64,000 nt of DNA from Tetrapyrgos nigripes (Eukaryota; Basidiomycota; Agaricomycetes; Agaricales; Campanellaceae). The translations under genes and the position numbers were made by a program. The notes under the pieces were generated by a model, which made no database searches, had not been told where the DNA came from, and was given only the letters and a program-made list of their open reading frames with translations. Position 1 is the first letter of the stretch. Each line of letters begins with the position of its first letter. Shown one piece after another: positions 1-11,774 of this stretch. The stretch covers positions 434,001-498,000 of the forward strand of contig JAACJM010000033.1 of assembly GCA_013368315.1 (NCBI GenBank), given 5' to 3'.

Positions 1-1601
1 TCAGTTCATTCGAAGTCCAAGTCAGTGATTCAGTGGAGTGTACTCGCCTCGAGCTCCAGGCCCTAAATTCCAGATTTCAATCGTGGTTTTCCCATCACTT
101 GAGTTGGCCCTAGGGCGGGCTGATGCAGTGGCAGTCGATGCCCGGAGTTCTCAGGCTATTTCATTATTTCCCCTCTGCCATATGATGCAACTTGTCCTTG
201 CCACCGCGCTTCGTATATGGGCCGATATTTCATTGCCCTTATTGAAAACTGTACTAATCACTGCCAAAGGTGAGTCTGGAACCTCATCCCTTCGAGATCT
301 GAGATGCTTACGAACATGATACGAATGCGTCTATGGACCGTATGGGCCAAATCAATCCATAGTGGGTGGCCAATGTTTATAAACGGAAGGTTTGCAATGC
401 GCAAGGTGAAGTTTCTTTTTCTGACGGCGTCGGGTTCTCCGGATTAATTTTAAATTGCAACCTCATGACCTTCTTCGAAATCTCTAGATGTTATGGATAG
501 CACTTCACATCATGTACGAGGACTGTATGGATTCTGATTCAGAGTCAGAATAATATCATTACTGGAAACACTAGCTTCTACATCCGTCTTTTAGCCAGGG
601 AACTGAACGCGGCATACAATGGTAATTGTAAATGAGAATTGGAAAATCTGGTGGATCCTCGCGTCTCCTCGCGAGGTTGTGCGGCCCAAGTCTGACGATG
701 GTTGGCCATGCTCTGCAATCGGCCAGTTAGGTTACGAAAAGAAGAGAAAAACGGAGAAGAATACGCCAAAAAAAAAGTATGTGTTCACTGACCGGAACCA
801 TCCAAAACCCTTCAAATCATCAAAAACAACAATAAGGCCATAGTATCCCCCTGTGTCCTTCAACATGAATGGCTACTTCAAATCGGTCTTCCGAAAGAGA
901 ACTTGAAGGAGGAAAGTTAAGGAAAGAGAATTACCGGAGTGGAGTTAGAGCTTGCCTTCTCCTGGAAGGACGTGTCAGTTTAGTGAGAATAAAAGAATAT
1001 TTGAAGGAAGCTGAAGAGACTTACATGGACAGGAAACAGTTGATACAGCCTATTGAGATGAATTTCGTCGTCAGCAAATAGTGAGACGGCATTCCGAAAG
1101 CTAAAAAACTCAACTTGCGGTAGAACTAGCTGTGATACTTACGATGAAGAACGTTTCTAACAGAGAACTACACTCGGGTAAGTGAACGACAGCTCCAAAT
1201 TCACTTTTGAGGGACTCGCTTATTTTGAAGAAGAGGACCCTAGTTTCCAAGCTTGAGGTACATTCCAGCATCTGCTTCTCGTTACGAGTGAGAATTGGAA
1301 AGGATCATTGCCTTGTTGGCACTGTCTCGCGTTCTTGGTCTCTTCAAATGCCAAGGGACAGGTCCTTGACGGCTAGATAGTAAACCAATGCAATTGAGTA
1401 GGTGGGGTGTTCTTGCAGCCTCTGAGAGGCGGCGGGGGGAAGTCGATGCGGGTAGTCGTTGTGGTCGTCGTTTGGAACGCGTGTCACGATCACCGGGTTA
1501 GGGTTAAGGTTAAGTGGGACAGTTCAAGCAGAAAGCGCGTAAGTACGCAGATAAATTACAAATAACAAAAGCAGAGTATAGAGTAGTTTAGGTATCTTGT
1601 C
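1..1601. other. Gene-poor flank, no gene recognised
   Basis: I see no reading frame with convincing protein character or intron structure here; the open frames are short and isolated. A degenerate telomere-like run (TTAGGG, TTAAGG, TTAAG) lies at about 1498-1514. It is too short to be more than an interstitial trace or chance. Confidence 0.5.
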
Positions 1602-2251
1602 TCAATTAACACCATTCACCAACTGCAAATCCGTGTGGCACGCAAACATTTCAGTTCCTTGCGGGTTAACGGCTCCTTCTGGGCATTGGAAAGTTTGACC
1701 ACCCTTGATACGATCACAGGTACCTCTGTTCCCTGAAGTGTTCCCATCCAAGCTAGTGAAGTCGAGATTGAACACTCCGGGGGAGTCGGACTTGGGGCGG
1801 ATATCTGTTTGTTGAAAAAAGAGTTCAAGGCAATCAGATAATGTAGAATTGCTAAGGGAATGAAAGTGCACTCACTGATATGCCCTACGGCATCCGTCGT
1901 GACTCCAGTAGGATTACTAGTCGCACTACCAATGGCATCAGGTCCATCGTAGATTTCCAACCTGGTTACCTCCATATCGTCTGGAGCTTTGCTGATATCG
2001 CATCCATCACAAGCAAATCCCCCGCTGCTGGCATCGTTGGGATCGCCGTTTCCGCTGCCAGGCGTGATTGGTATAGTCTTGGCGATGTCATCGCAGGAAG
2101 GGGGGTTGTTGATGATGACGATTTGGGTGTTGGAGAAAGAGCCGCCTTCAGTGAGGTCGTTGGAGACGGACCAGAAGATGAGGAAGTCGGCGTGGACGAG
2201 AGGAAGTAAAGTGCAAGCCGCGGCGAGGAGAGCAAAAGTCTTGGAGAACAT
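1602..2251 (-). CDS. Small secreted cysteine-containing protein
   Basis: Two exons: 2251-1876 and 1804-1602. The 71-bp intron has a GTGAGT donor and a CAG acceptor and restores frame exactly, giving 192 residues. The protein starts with a clear signal peptide (MFSKTFALLAAACTLLPLVHA, cut expected near residue 21). The mature part is acidic, rich in Gly, Ser, Asn and Asp, and has six cysteines (one SCDD, one CDGC pair and three towards the C terminus), so up to three disulfides. There is no transmembrane segment or GPI signal, so it should be released outside the cell. I recognise no catalytic domain. It could be a small secreted (effector-like) protein of the kind common in mushrooms, but that role is inference. 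The ATG is the first in frame and a TATA-like box lies about 90 bp upstream. Confidence 0.8.
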
Positions 2252-2336
2252 TGTGGCTGATTATAGCGATAAGTAGTAGCTATAGGAAGCTCGGACTGGG
2301 TGCTGGATGCTGGACTTTAGATAGGAAATATAGCGT

Positions 2337-2344
2337 CCTTTATA
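2337..2344 (-). promoter_or_regulatory. TATA-like box of the secreted-protein gene
   Basis: TATAAAGG on the minus strand, about 86 bp upstream of the ATG at 2251. Position and sequence suit a core promoter; no other element was recognised. Confidence 0.4.
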
Positions 2345-4525
2345 CCTTGTAAGTATTGAAGAAATTGTCAGGTTGTTTGTGAATCTTGACTGTCCTGTAA
2401 CTCAAGAAAAATGAATACTTGAAGATGCTGCAACGTCGTGATTGAATATGGCAAGGATCTGACAGTATCGAGTCGATCTAGATTGACTGATGGCGCGATT
2501 TCTTGAATGGTCTTACCTAGTCTCTCGTAGACAGACAGTAATAACGATCACTAGAAATGATGTAGGTCTTACCGGCGATGATGTCAGAGGTGAATGAATT
2601 TCGCGGTGGTATCCGCAGTGATACTCCACAAGCGCTCTGGCACTGGCAGGAGTGGTCTTTGTGGTAACGAAACACATCCTTCGTGTACGCGCTGCCAGGA
2701 TAGAAACAACTCAGAAAGTCTCTATACTCCTCCTCCATAGGCTTGGCAGATTTCTACCGTGTCCGAGTGTCAACCCCAGTTTTCCCGGTGGTGCCGGGCA
2801 GCAGAGACTAGATCATTCGTGCATGTCCTTGGACTGAGAGTTATAGAAGATATACACTTGAATACAGATCATGATGATAAAGAATGAAGATCAGAGGGTG
2901 AGTAAAGCACCCGTCCACCCATACTGTGAACATAAACCCTACTCGGATCATCCACATTCGTAGACTCAGCTCGTACTCTCCCCATTTTGGCTTCGAGTTC
3001 TTTGGCTAATTTAGCGGCAGATTTTGAAGTGTTGAAGAAGCATGTTACCAGAGGATCTTTGGAAATGGCAAACGTGTGTTGGGAACATGTTATCGACGGA
3101 CGTGAGGGTGTTTGTTGACGTAGATGTCAGTGGGCAAGTATAGGTACAGAAAATCCGAACACTGGACATTACGCTCGTTAAACCCAAAAACAAGGATCGG
3201 GTATCATACCAGTCTCTCCACATGTATCTCAGATGGAATCGTCTTTACTGGCCCCCATCCTTTCTTCGTACTCGTCTCTGCATCGATGTCGCTGGCACTG
3301 GTAATGTTGTGAGGAAGATGGAGTTCTTGAAGTACATCGGCAACACTCTATCGTTTTGTCCGGTCCCATCCATATTTCAAGACCTTTCGAAGCACTTTTG
3401 TCTGAGTAGATCCCATGAGGGGAGGAGAAGAGAGGAGAAGAGAAAACTAGGGGCAGCTTGCGTCATCTGATGTCATGGTTCTCTCGCGTGACCGCGTTGT
3501 ACACGCGACGCGTCGCGGTCGCTACCTCGAAAGCAAATCCATGAGCCCGAAGTGGTGAGCATTATGCGCTTCAAAATTGGGCAAGATTTTGGACACAAAA
3601 TATTGTACATTTTCGAATGCCTAGGGCCACTGTCCAGTACAATTTAGGTATTTTTCTACACACTATCACTATAGTGGACAGTGATGGGAATGGGAATAAA
3701 GAAATGGATGTGTGGTGTACAGATGCGCAAATGAGAAGGAATAACGTAAGTAAAGTGAAACCATGCAATGATGGAAGCCGTTTGGAAGGAAGGGATCCAG
3801 CAGCCACAGCTCGCAAACTTCCAAGCTACGCTGAGTTCCCTCCTTCCAGCAATTTTTTTTCTGGCTCCAGGTTTCATTCCAAAGGTCTAGGGATAGTATA
3901 GTAGTGGAAATTAGGGTTGCCAATATATATGTGCGTGGTACTATGCGGGTTGGATACAGTAGTGTTTCTGGCATTGTTGCTGGTGCTGCAGGAACCCGTA
4001 GTGCTTGAATTATTGTTGTTGGTGGTAGTAGAATCACCCTAGACAGATTTCATGTTGGGTGTGTCAGGTTTGCTAGAGCTTCCTGGAGACGTGTTTGTCT
4101 CGGATGGTGGATATCCAGGGATATTCAAGCTAGTATTGAGTACACAGTGGGGAAGCAGATAAGGAATCAGTTTTTTTGCTAAAGAAAATGGGAAAGCAAG
4201 GGGAAACATACTCACACCGGAGTGCTAGTAGGTGTAGCTGAATATCCCCCAAAATTCTCCCTCAAGTTGCTTTCTCAATGTCCCCTGGAGCCATCGCTAA
4301 AGCTTGTAAAATGCATGAGATATGGGCTTTCAGAGGTGAAATCTTGTGAGTGCCAAGTTGGTGACTTACTTATCATTTCGTGTGTCAGGAGCAGATGCTA
4401 TTTTGCAATGGATACGAGCAGGATAGTTGGGGATGGCACGGGGGGCACAGTGAGGTGAATTTTGTGTTTCTCCACCGGAGTCAATGATGGGACGCCTGAT
4501 GTGGTCTTCAGCAGTAAGATCCATG
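2345..4525. other. Intergenic, no gene recognised
   Basis: Short overlapping open frames on both strands with no recognisable domain. The only structure noticed is a perfect 14-bp palindrome centred on ACGCGT at 3504-3517, nested between GACCGCG (3490-3496) and its complement (3514-3520). Confidence 0.4.
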
Positions 4526-4526
4526 G

Positions 4527-4855
4527 AGAGTTGGATGGTGGTAAAAGGCAATTTGCATCGTGGCTTATAATGGTTTGCATCTCGTGATCCATGTTCAACT
4601 TCGAAATTAATTGTGTCAAAAAAGCCAGTGACAGAGGTCGGTCTTATTGTCTTTTCCCCTTTTGGGCGTCCAGTTGAGATTACTGAATATGACCATGAAG
4701 AGTTGGATGGTGGTAAAAGACAATTTGCATGGTGGCTTATAATGGTTCAACTTCGCATAATTGTGTTGAAAAAGCCTGTGACAGAGGTTGGTCTTATTGT
4801 CTTTTCTCTTTTTGGGCGTCCAGTTGAGATTACCAAATATGAACCTTGGACCTAG
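4527..4855 (+). repeat. Tandem duplication, two diverged units
   Basis: A unit of about 150-172 bp is repeated head to tail. The segment beginning near 4529 (GAGTTGGATGGTGGTAAAAG) recurs at about 4700, and the segment at 4621 (AAGCC...GTGACAGAGGT) recurs at 4771. The offset drops from 172 to 150 bp, so the second copy has lost about 22 bp. No protein is recognised across it. Confidence 0.8.
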
Positions 4856-7059
4856 CCATCATCAGGTATTTTTGGTTGTCAAAGTCAACTAAGTTCTTTC
4901 ATCAATCAATAACCCTCCTCGAGCTGATGTGTTACATGGGAGGATGCACAAGAGGATGGTAATATCATCTTCTCCTGGTCACTTGTCATGAATCATCAAA
5001 ATTTTGATTGAGTTGATGAGAATAAATTCAGCAAAGCTTTCAAAAGCGAAGGTTTGCAACACATCTTATTATATCACATTGACTTCAGATCTGGTCACCT
5101 GTGCCACACTTGTCCGAGAGAATATCATCCATCAATGTGCTTGAGCTTGGGAGAAACCTCACCACCATCGTCATACTACCTCCATCAAGAGTCTGGGTTT
5201 CGTACACTGTACTATGCGTTGGATCCTTGGTACCTGTGGACAACTTCCTCAACAAGAAAATATCATAAAAAGACGCTTTGAACACTTACACCAACTGTCT
5301 TGTCAGGCTTACCTTCTCTCTAAGTATAAGACTACCAGCCTACCACTACAAAGGATACCCTCTTCCAAAGCCGACTTGTTGTTGAAGATGATGAAGAAAG
5401 GTGAGTAATCGGTAGTAGAAACTGGGTGGGATTGGATGCCTAGGAACTGGGATGGCAGAGTCGGAATGGTCAATTGAAAAATCCACTACATGGGCAGTCT
5501 CATGACAATGTGGATAAAGTTCTGTGTAGACACCTTATTGAAGTCATTCTTACAGACACAGCCTGTTGTACACTAGACAAGGTTTGCTTTGTCCTCCATG
5601 AGTGCTTGTTTGTATTTGGGTTAGGTACATTGCAGTACTTACTGCAGCTCATACATAAAGACCTCCTTGCCACAACTGTCAAGACACAGCACTGCTAGTC
5701 CCTTGTATTCACATCAGTACAAATAGGCACCCTAGCTGCTTGGGCTAACTTATCTTGTTCCCAAAGTGTTACATCATGCCTAAGCTGACCTAACAAAGTA
5801 AGATAACACATTAGGTAGCGAGGACCCAAGCATACAATTTGGATACATACCACAATGAGCAATCAACGGATTTTGCAGCTTAAGACTCCTCCATGGTTTT
5901 GTTTCAACTCTTAGCACCAACCAGACTTTGTCCTCAATCCTCCAATCTTTCAAAAGTCCATGATTACCATCTCCCCACCCTTTTGTCACAAGCCTGTCCA
6001 TTGATGATGATCTATGGCCTCCAAGACAGAGTCTGCCTCTCTACCTCATGAAACACCAACCACTAGCATCAACACCTCCCCCCACCTCTGGCATCAGCAT
6101 GAGAGCATCACTTTCCCCCCCCCTTTCCCCATCCACAGCTAGAAATACGACCAACTCACCATACCTTCCCTGACACACACTGACACAACCACCACACCAC
6201 ACCACCATCGCTACTCTCATCATGGACATGAACAATCCAAGAGAACCCTATGAGGTACCAGAATACCATCTGTCCATCCTATCCTCCTTTCCTTCCTACA
6301 ACAAACCCAAAACCCAGTTGAAGGAACCATGGACTTCAGCTTCAGCTTTGGAGTCATTGCCTTTGCTCTAGCATCTGACTCTGAAGATATAACAGGATTT
6401 GAGGAGAGGAGGAGGAGTTGGGAAGACGGAGTTAGCACAACAGGGTCAACATGTAGGGTGGAATTCTAAACTGAAGCAAATCCTGATGTTGACAGTGAGG
6501 ACAATGTTCCAGGTCACTAGGTGTGTGTTAGGGTAGACTGACTGGGTCAAAGACTCAAAGTCTGGGTATCATTAAACATTGGCGTAGATGGATTGGGTTA
6601 TAGAGGCATACAACCATGTCCAACATCTGCCCTTGCAATTCTCACAACTCGTCCAGACATTGAACCCAGATCCCACATTATGCACAGCAACGACTATCGC
6701 AGATGATGGTCAACTAAGGAAGTGCAGATTTTCTGTTGTGGGCATAGGTGTAGGCATATGGGTGAATGGACAAGAACTTGAGTCATGGGTAGAGGTGTTG
6801 AGGTAGGAGTGGATGAGGTTGCCAGTGCCAGCAGCACACATGCGAATCCAGGTTTTGCATTAAGGGCATGGTTGTAGTTGTGGGCTGGATGCCAGGTTGG
6901 ACTCGTTGTGCAGCTGGTGGTCATAGAAAAGGGAGGCCATATGTCAGGAATGGTAAAAGGATGAGAGGGGGCATAGGTGTAGGTGTACATGTATTGGAAA
7001 CTATATGAGCAGAAATGTCAGTAGAGCGAAACAGGGAGCAAGAGAAGAAAAGGGAATAT
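4856..7059. other. Intergenic, no gene recognised
   Basis: No supported gene. The stretch around 6050-6200 is strongly C/A-biased with imperfect CACC repeats, which produces open frames without domain content. Confidence 0.4.
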
Positions 7060-7145
7060 TTGAAGCAAAACTCACCCATTGACCATGAGTTGATATCTGC
7101 ATTCTACTTCTTGCGCAACAGATGTCTAGTGCATTGTCTCAAATG
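7060..7145 (+). repeat. Dispersed repeat, copy 1
   Basis: The end of this segment (TTCTTGCGCAACAGATGTC and neighbouring bases) recurs in diverged form at 9890-9970 and, inverted, at 49572-49645. A weaker GTGTAGGTGT-type similarity extends leftwards to about 6740 (and to 9560 in copy 2). It contains no coding frame and is probably an old non-autonomous element. Confidence 0.5.
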
Positions 7146-9889
7146 AATTTGCCTCGAGGAAGCAGAAAAACTGAGCCCTCTCGATGTCATTGAGCATCTA
7201 GCAAGCTGTCCATGGCCATGAAGGAAAAAGAGACTTTGCGGGAAGTGAATCTAATCCACAGTCATGCTATACACTGGAGTAGGTCAGTCATCTCCCGACA
7301 CTACAAAGCAGAGAGACTTACTTACTGGAAGACCTAAATGCTAACCAAAGCGCTCCTTGACAATGATTCTGGACAGCATGCTCCCAGGTAAACTGGTAGT
7401 GTAACCTTATTAAGAATCACAGCCCAGATATGAAACCTAAACCACATCCATGTTGACAGATGACACACCCCCATCTCTAAATCAATGCTCTTCTGGCCTT
7501 CACCCATCCTTCACCCATCCTAATATCCTTTTCTCCCTACACCCATAGCTCCAATTCTCACCTCCATATCTTCAAGGTGGTGAGCAATGATTTTGTGAAG
7601 GGTTTATCAGCATCGTCGGCCTGGGTAGAGAATTCAGCTTGGGCCTTCAGGGCCAGAGTAGTCATTGTTGAAGGCATCAACTTCCATTTTGTTAGGACAC
7701 TGGACCTCGGAATAGATGTAGAGGGAGTGGTAGATGTAGCCTAGACAAATGCAAATGCAATAATAGGTGGTTTTTGTAATTAAGTGCTAGGAACTACACC
7801 CAAACACAAAACTGTATACAAATGTAAATGAGACAAGTGTTCTGAGTAGTCAGAGTACTCAAACTCCCAGTTTACTTGTACTATAAGTACTTTTGATTGG
7901 GTTTTTCAAGGAAGTTAGCGCTTAGCGCGCAACACAATAAACACAAGTTTAACACCAAGGGGATCAACGAGTCCCAAATCAAACACTTGTAGGCCACAGT
8001 TGCCTTAAAATAAAACACTTAATAGACCAAAAGGTCAACACAAAGATCACAGTTATAACCACAAAATGTTCAATTTAAACTCTATTATCTCCAACACAAT
8101 GTTTATACTTGTAGAGAGTGCAGTTAAGTTTGTTTGGAAGCTTTAGTCCGTGTTTCATGTCCTCTACTATTGCTAGCGAGATCCAATACTCTACATTATG
8201 TGGCTTGGGTAGCTACTTGTAATATCTGGTCCTTTTATACTACTCGCAGCTACAACTATACATTTAGTTATTTCTTTTTGATGTCCGCTAAAAGGTACGT
8301 AGAGAAAATACAAAACAAATCAAAAAGTCTGCTAGTGAGTTCTACCTATTTCCTCGTAAGTAAAGACTTGCTTATTAGGGTATACAGAAACTGTTCAATA
8401 TTATCTAAATATTTATAGGAACTTTCTTCAGTCCTCTTTGTAAGCCGTCTGGTGTTTTCATGTACTGTCCTGGTTAGCGAGCATTGCATCTCTGACTAAG
8501 AACACTCCACTTATGACTGCTAGGTCCCTCATATGCGTCCTTATGCTAGGGGCATAGGGTTTTCTCATAGTTTCTTTATCTGTTTGGTTTTCCTTTCCCT
8601 TTTCTCCGATCTTGCTTTATTTGCATTCTATGTATTGCCAACAGTCTACTACTGAGTCCTACATACGAGCCCAGCTCTTCTGCAGTCCCGTTTGCATACT
8701 TATTCATCCTTCGATGCTTTCAACGCCTAGCTAGACACTTACTGACGGATTTATCCTTATCCAGAAATACTGTTACCTGTTTGGGTTGTATTCCGATCAT
8801 TCAGATGTACCGTGACTTAGTGCTTCTGTCCCTTATATCTCTGTGTAGAGACATCTGTTCACTATCCCCTCTGTACCGATGGATAGCTGAACTCTCTGGG
8901 ATCCTGTACATATATACTTTGTCCTAATTTTGTCCACATGTACCTTTTACAGATACTTAAGATTCCCTCAAAGCCATCTTAGTACTACGGGATTTACCAA
9001 TACATAGATCTAGACCTAGCGTGCTTGTCTGCATGTCTGATCTTAGCGCTGTCTTCTCCAATCGACCTTTTGGCTCAGGATTGTGCTGCTTACGTGTTCC
9101 TATGCCCACAAATAGGGGCTATCCCCCACTTCACTGTCCCTTTGGGTCATGCTAGCGGTACTAGTCGTTATAATAGGATTCGAAAGCCTTTGTAGGCTAT
9201 CTTTATTATTCAGTGGGTCTGCTATCATAACTCCAACTCATACATAGCTATCATAGTACTTAGAATGAGTTGTTTCTCCATCCATAAGCACTTAATATTA
9301 TTGTACCGTTGTTTTCTAGTCCTGCTAGGTCTTAACTAGCAGCTCAGGGCTCACCCTAGTCCTCTTATTCCCTTAAAAGAACGTCAAAACTGATATTATG
9401 GACCAAAATCCAGTATGTATACAGCGATTTTGTATGACGTATCAGCAAATAAAGGCATTGACATTGACGTTGACCACCTGCATACTAGTGATAAAGCGTA
9501 GATTGCCCATTGTAGGGGTAGGCAGGGTGTAGATTTGTATGCAGAGGTAGCCACTGTGGATGTGTGTCCAATATGAAGGTATGGGTGAGTGTGCAGGGAT
9601 TTTGACCATGGGTGTCAACTTGTAGGCATAGTGTGTAGGTGTGGGTTTAGGTGTTGCCAGTGCTAGTACATCCAGATATATGGAAATCCGGATTTTGGAG
9701 TGTGGACGTTGGGGAATGGATGAAAGTCAGACACCTAGGTCTGGTAGGACATAGGCAGCTCCACTGAGGGTAATAGGTAGGGATGAAGGCAGTTGAAACT
9801 ATATAGTGAAGTGGAAGGTCAGTGGGGTGTACAAGAAACAGCAAGAAGGACAAGAAACAAAGAAAATTTGAAAAAAAAAAACAAGAAAA
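7146..9889. other. AT-rich stretch without coding frames
   Basis: Roughly 7.9-9.4 kb is AT- and pyrimidine-rich on the plus strand and has an unusual density of stops (only one short open frame, near 8134-8418). It may be a decayed element, but I found no LTR pair, inverted termini or protein motif. A few degenerate GTAGGTGT units appear near 9540-9650. Confidence 0.4.
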
Positions 9890-9970
9890 ACAAAGGCGCT
9901 GCCTACCATTAATCACGCTTCAGCATCTGTACTCTACTTTTCTTGCGTGAGATGTCTAGTGCATCATGTC
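9890..9970 (+). repeat. Dispersed repeat, copy 2
   Basis: Diverged second copy of the repeat at 7060-7145, sharing the TTCTTGCGTGAGATGTCTAG core. The bases before it (TACCATTAATCACG) match the far end of the inverted copy at 49572-49645, which helps define the unit. Confidence 0.5.
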
Positions 9971-10478
9971 TAGGTGAGAAGGTTGATATGAAGCTGACTC
10001 TTGAGTATTGGGATTGGGGTTTGGATGCCGACAACTGGGAAGGCTAACTTCAGGAAAGCCAGTGCTGTAGTTGCGTCGTAGTCATTGGGTCTGTCATACC
10101 GGTATACATGATAGAGCTGGATGTCGTGGGCCGCAGTTGCTGGGAGAGGACAATGAGCTGCAGCTACAGCTGAAAGGTTGGCGACGGAAGTCTCGAGAAC
10201 ATATCTGCGACGAGCGCTTTGCAAAGGTCACACCGAAAATCCCATGTGGGAAAGATCACGGGGATAGCCCCTATTCGCCAACACCAGTTGAAATAATTCG
10301 TACTAGTTAGAAAGAAGCATTTCGTTAAGGACGCCCAGACATCTGTATTTTTCGAGTTTTTGCCCAAAGCCCTGTGCCACTTTGAAAGGCTCGTCTATTT
10401 CAATTGGTGCTACGCACTGTATCGTACTTAATTACTGGTATGCCTGTACGGGGCCGATACGGTCAGGGCCCGTTTGAA
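9971..10478. other. Intergenic, left flank of hAT MITE
   Basis: No gene supported. Short overlapping frames only. It ends at the 8-bp target duplication of the adjacent MITE (10479-10486). Confidence 0.4.
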
Positions 10479-10759
10479 CCTCATAGCAGTGTTCCCCTTT
10501 AAGGCCTTAAATGGGGGTCTGAGAATCTTTAAGCCTTAAAGGCCTTAAGCCCTTAAATATAAGGGCTAGGTTAAAGGCTTAAGAGGTCAAAGCTGTTGGT
10601 GAGACAGAGGGTCCATCAGAAATTACTCATGGTAATTTATCAGTGATAGAGTACGCATATCTCTTCACCAGAATGTTTCATAGATGATTTCCGCATGAAT
10701 GTGAGCGCTCCCAGCTAGAAGAACCACCTTCACTCCTCCCAACCACCCGCCGACACTTA

Positions 10760-10883
10760 TGTAAAGGTCACGCCCCTTACTCCATATATAGAGCCTGCGA
10801 CGGTATTCACACGTACCGAATATTGTGGCCTTTTGGTCCAGTTGGAGGTTGGGTCTCATCGCAGGCTGACCTAATCCTTTACA
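10760..10883 (+). repeat. 5' LTR of TRIM
   Basis: 124 bp, TGTAAAGG...CCTTTACA. It contains a TATATA box at 10784-10790, about 29 bp upstream of GTACCGAATATT (10813-10824), where a transcript start would be expected. Confidence 0.9.
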
Positions 10884-10884
10884 G

Positions 10885-10896
10885 AATATTCGGTAC
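10885..10896 (+). other. Putative self-primer binding site of TRIM
   Basis: AATATTCGGTAC, one base after the 5' LTR, is the exact reverse complement of GTACCGAATATT in the LTR (10813-10824). In Tf1-type retrotransposons the first bases of the RNA fold back onto such a site and prime minus-strand synthesis. The position relative to the TATA box fits that model. It is inferred from sequence only. Confidence 0.6.
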
Positions 10897-11086
10897 AAAC
10901 AGTCACTGGTTCGATCCTCGAGGAACTCCCCTTTTCATAGGGCCTCGGGATTTCGCCCTTCACGGAACCAGTGGCTGAGGATCGGGACAGGCGTGGGAAA
11001 CCTGAAACGATTCGGGGTCTTCTATATAAGGACACCGATCTGGGCCTGAGGAACCCAGAAAGGAGATTGCCTCGAAGGGGAGGTAA

Positions 11087-11210
11087 TGTAAGGGTCACGC
11101 CCCTTACTCCATATATAGAGCCTGCGACGGTATTCACACGTACCGAATATTGTGGCCTTTTGGTCCAGTTGGAGGTTGGGTCTCATCGCAGGCTGACCTA
11201 ATCCTTTACA
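11087..11210 (+). repeat. 3' LTR of TRIM
   Basis: Identical to the 5' LTR except for one A-to-G difference near its start. Followed directly by the ACTTA target duplication. Confidence 0.9.
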
Positions 11211-11342
11211 ACTTAGCCGAGATCTTTAAGCCCAAGCTTAAGGCCTTAAAGGCGTTCATAGAATTCTTAAAGCTTAAATCTTAAGCCTTAAAACCTTAAA
11301 TTGCTTAAGGCCTTAAACCTTAAGGAGAACATTGCCTCATAC

Positions 11343-11774
11343 TGTACAGCTATGGCAGTATTAGTGGATATGGTGTTGGAAAGGAACTTTAAGAATGCGC
11401 ACAGAAAGGGCTGACTTCTGCGTCTGTATTCCTTCTCTAGAAAATATATCTGAATCAGATCTAGTCCACAGCCTCCTCTCAGCGACTTTTTGGACTCGTA
11501 GACCTGTCTTTCAGCGTAGTCAACATATAATCAAGTGTTCAATGACATTTTTATGGCACGAATTCCGCATGAAATGAATGTTCGGGGCGAACATTGGCAT
11601 CTTGCAGGATGTAAGCTTATATAATATACTAAACACGAGAACGAGTCAACCACCCTCGGCAGCCGTGAGCGAGCCAAGATATGCAAAACATTAGAACTGA
11701 ATTGAACTTTTATTGACTTCGGGCTAAGCGCTAAGTAGCCAGGAAAACAATACAGCTTGACGATTGGCAAATGC
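11343..11774. other. Short intergenic stretch
   Basis: Nothing recognised between the hAT MITE and the first DR1 copy. Confidence 0.4.

Larger units (their letters stand above)
10760..11210 (+). mobile_element. TRIM: 451-bp miniature LTR retroelement
   Basis: Two 124-bp LTRs (10760-10883 and 11087-11210) begin TGTAA and end TTACA and differ at one base. They flank a 203-bp non-coding interior. A purine-rich tract (GAAGGGGAGGTAA) lies directly before the 3' LTR, as a polypurine tract should. A perfect 5-bp target duplication, ACTTA, is at 10755-10759 and 11211-11215. There is no gag or pol, so it depends on another element. The near-identical LTRs indicate a recent insertion. One base after the 5' LTR, 12 bases are complementary to a site inside the LTR (see the 10885-10896 entry). 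Confidence 0.9.
10487..11334. mobile_element. hAT-type MITE carrying a nested TRIM
   Basis: The left end begins CAGTGTTCCCCTTTAAGG. The reverse complement of the right end begins CAATGTTCTCCTTAAGG, so these are imperfect terminal inverted repeats of the hAT type. They are flanked by an 8-bp target duplication, CCTCATAG (10479-10486) and CCTCATAC (11335-11342), seven of eight bases matching. The interior outside the nested TRIM consists of short AAGGCCTTAA/CTTAA palindromic units. Removing the TRIM and one copy of its TSD leaves about 392 bp, so this is a non-autonomous element that must rely on a hAT transposase encoded elsewhere. Confidence 0.8.

Noticed and set aside
1498..1514. Telomere repeat
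   Set aside because: Only one exact TTAGGG and two degenerate units; not enough to indicate a chromosome end.
3490..3520. Nested palindrome with ACGCGT as a cell-cycle box
   Set aside because: A single palindromic site far from any supported gene; no evidence of function.
7146..9889. Copia-type element in the AT-rich region
   Set aside because: I looked for an LTR pair, RT or integrase motifs and inverted ends and found none.
10905..10925. tRNA-like GGTTCGATCC in the TRIM interior
   Set aside because: No tRNA cloverleaf around it. It is part of an inverted repeat within the TRIM (CACTGGTTC / GAACCAGTG).
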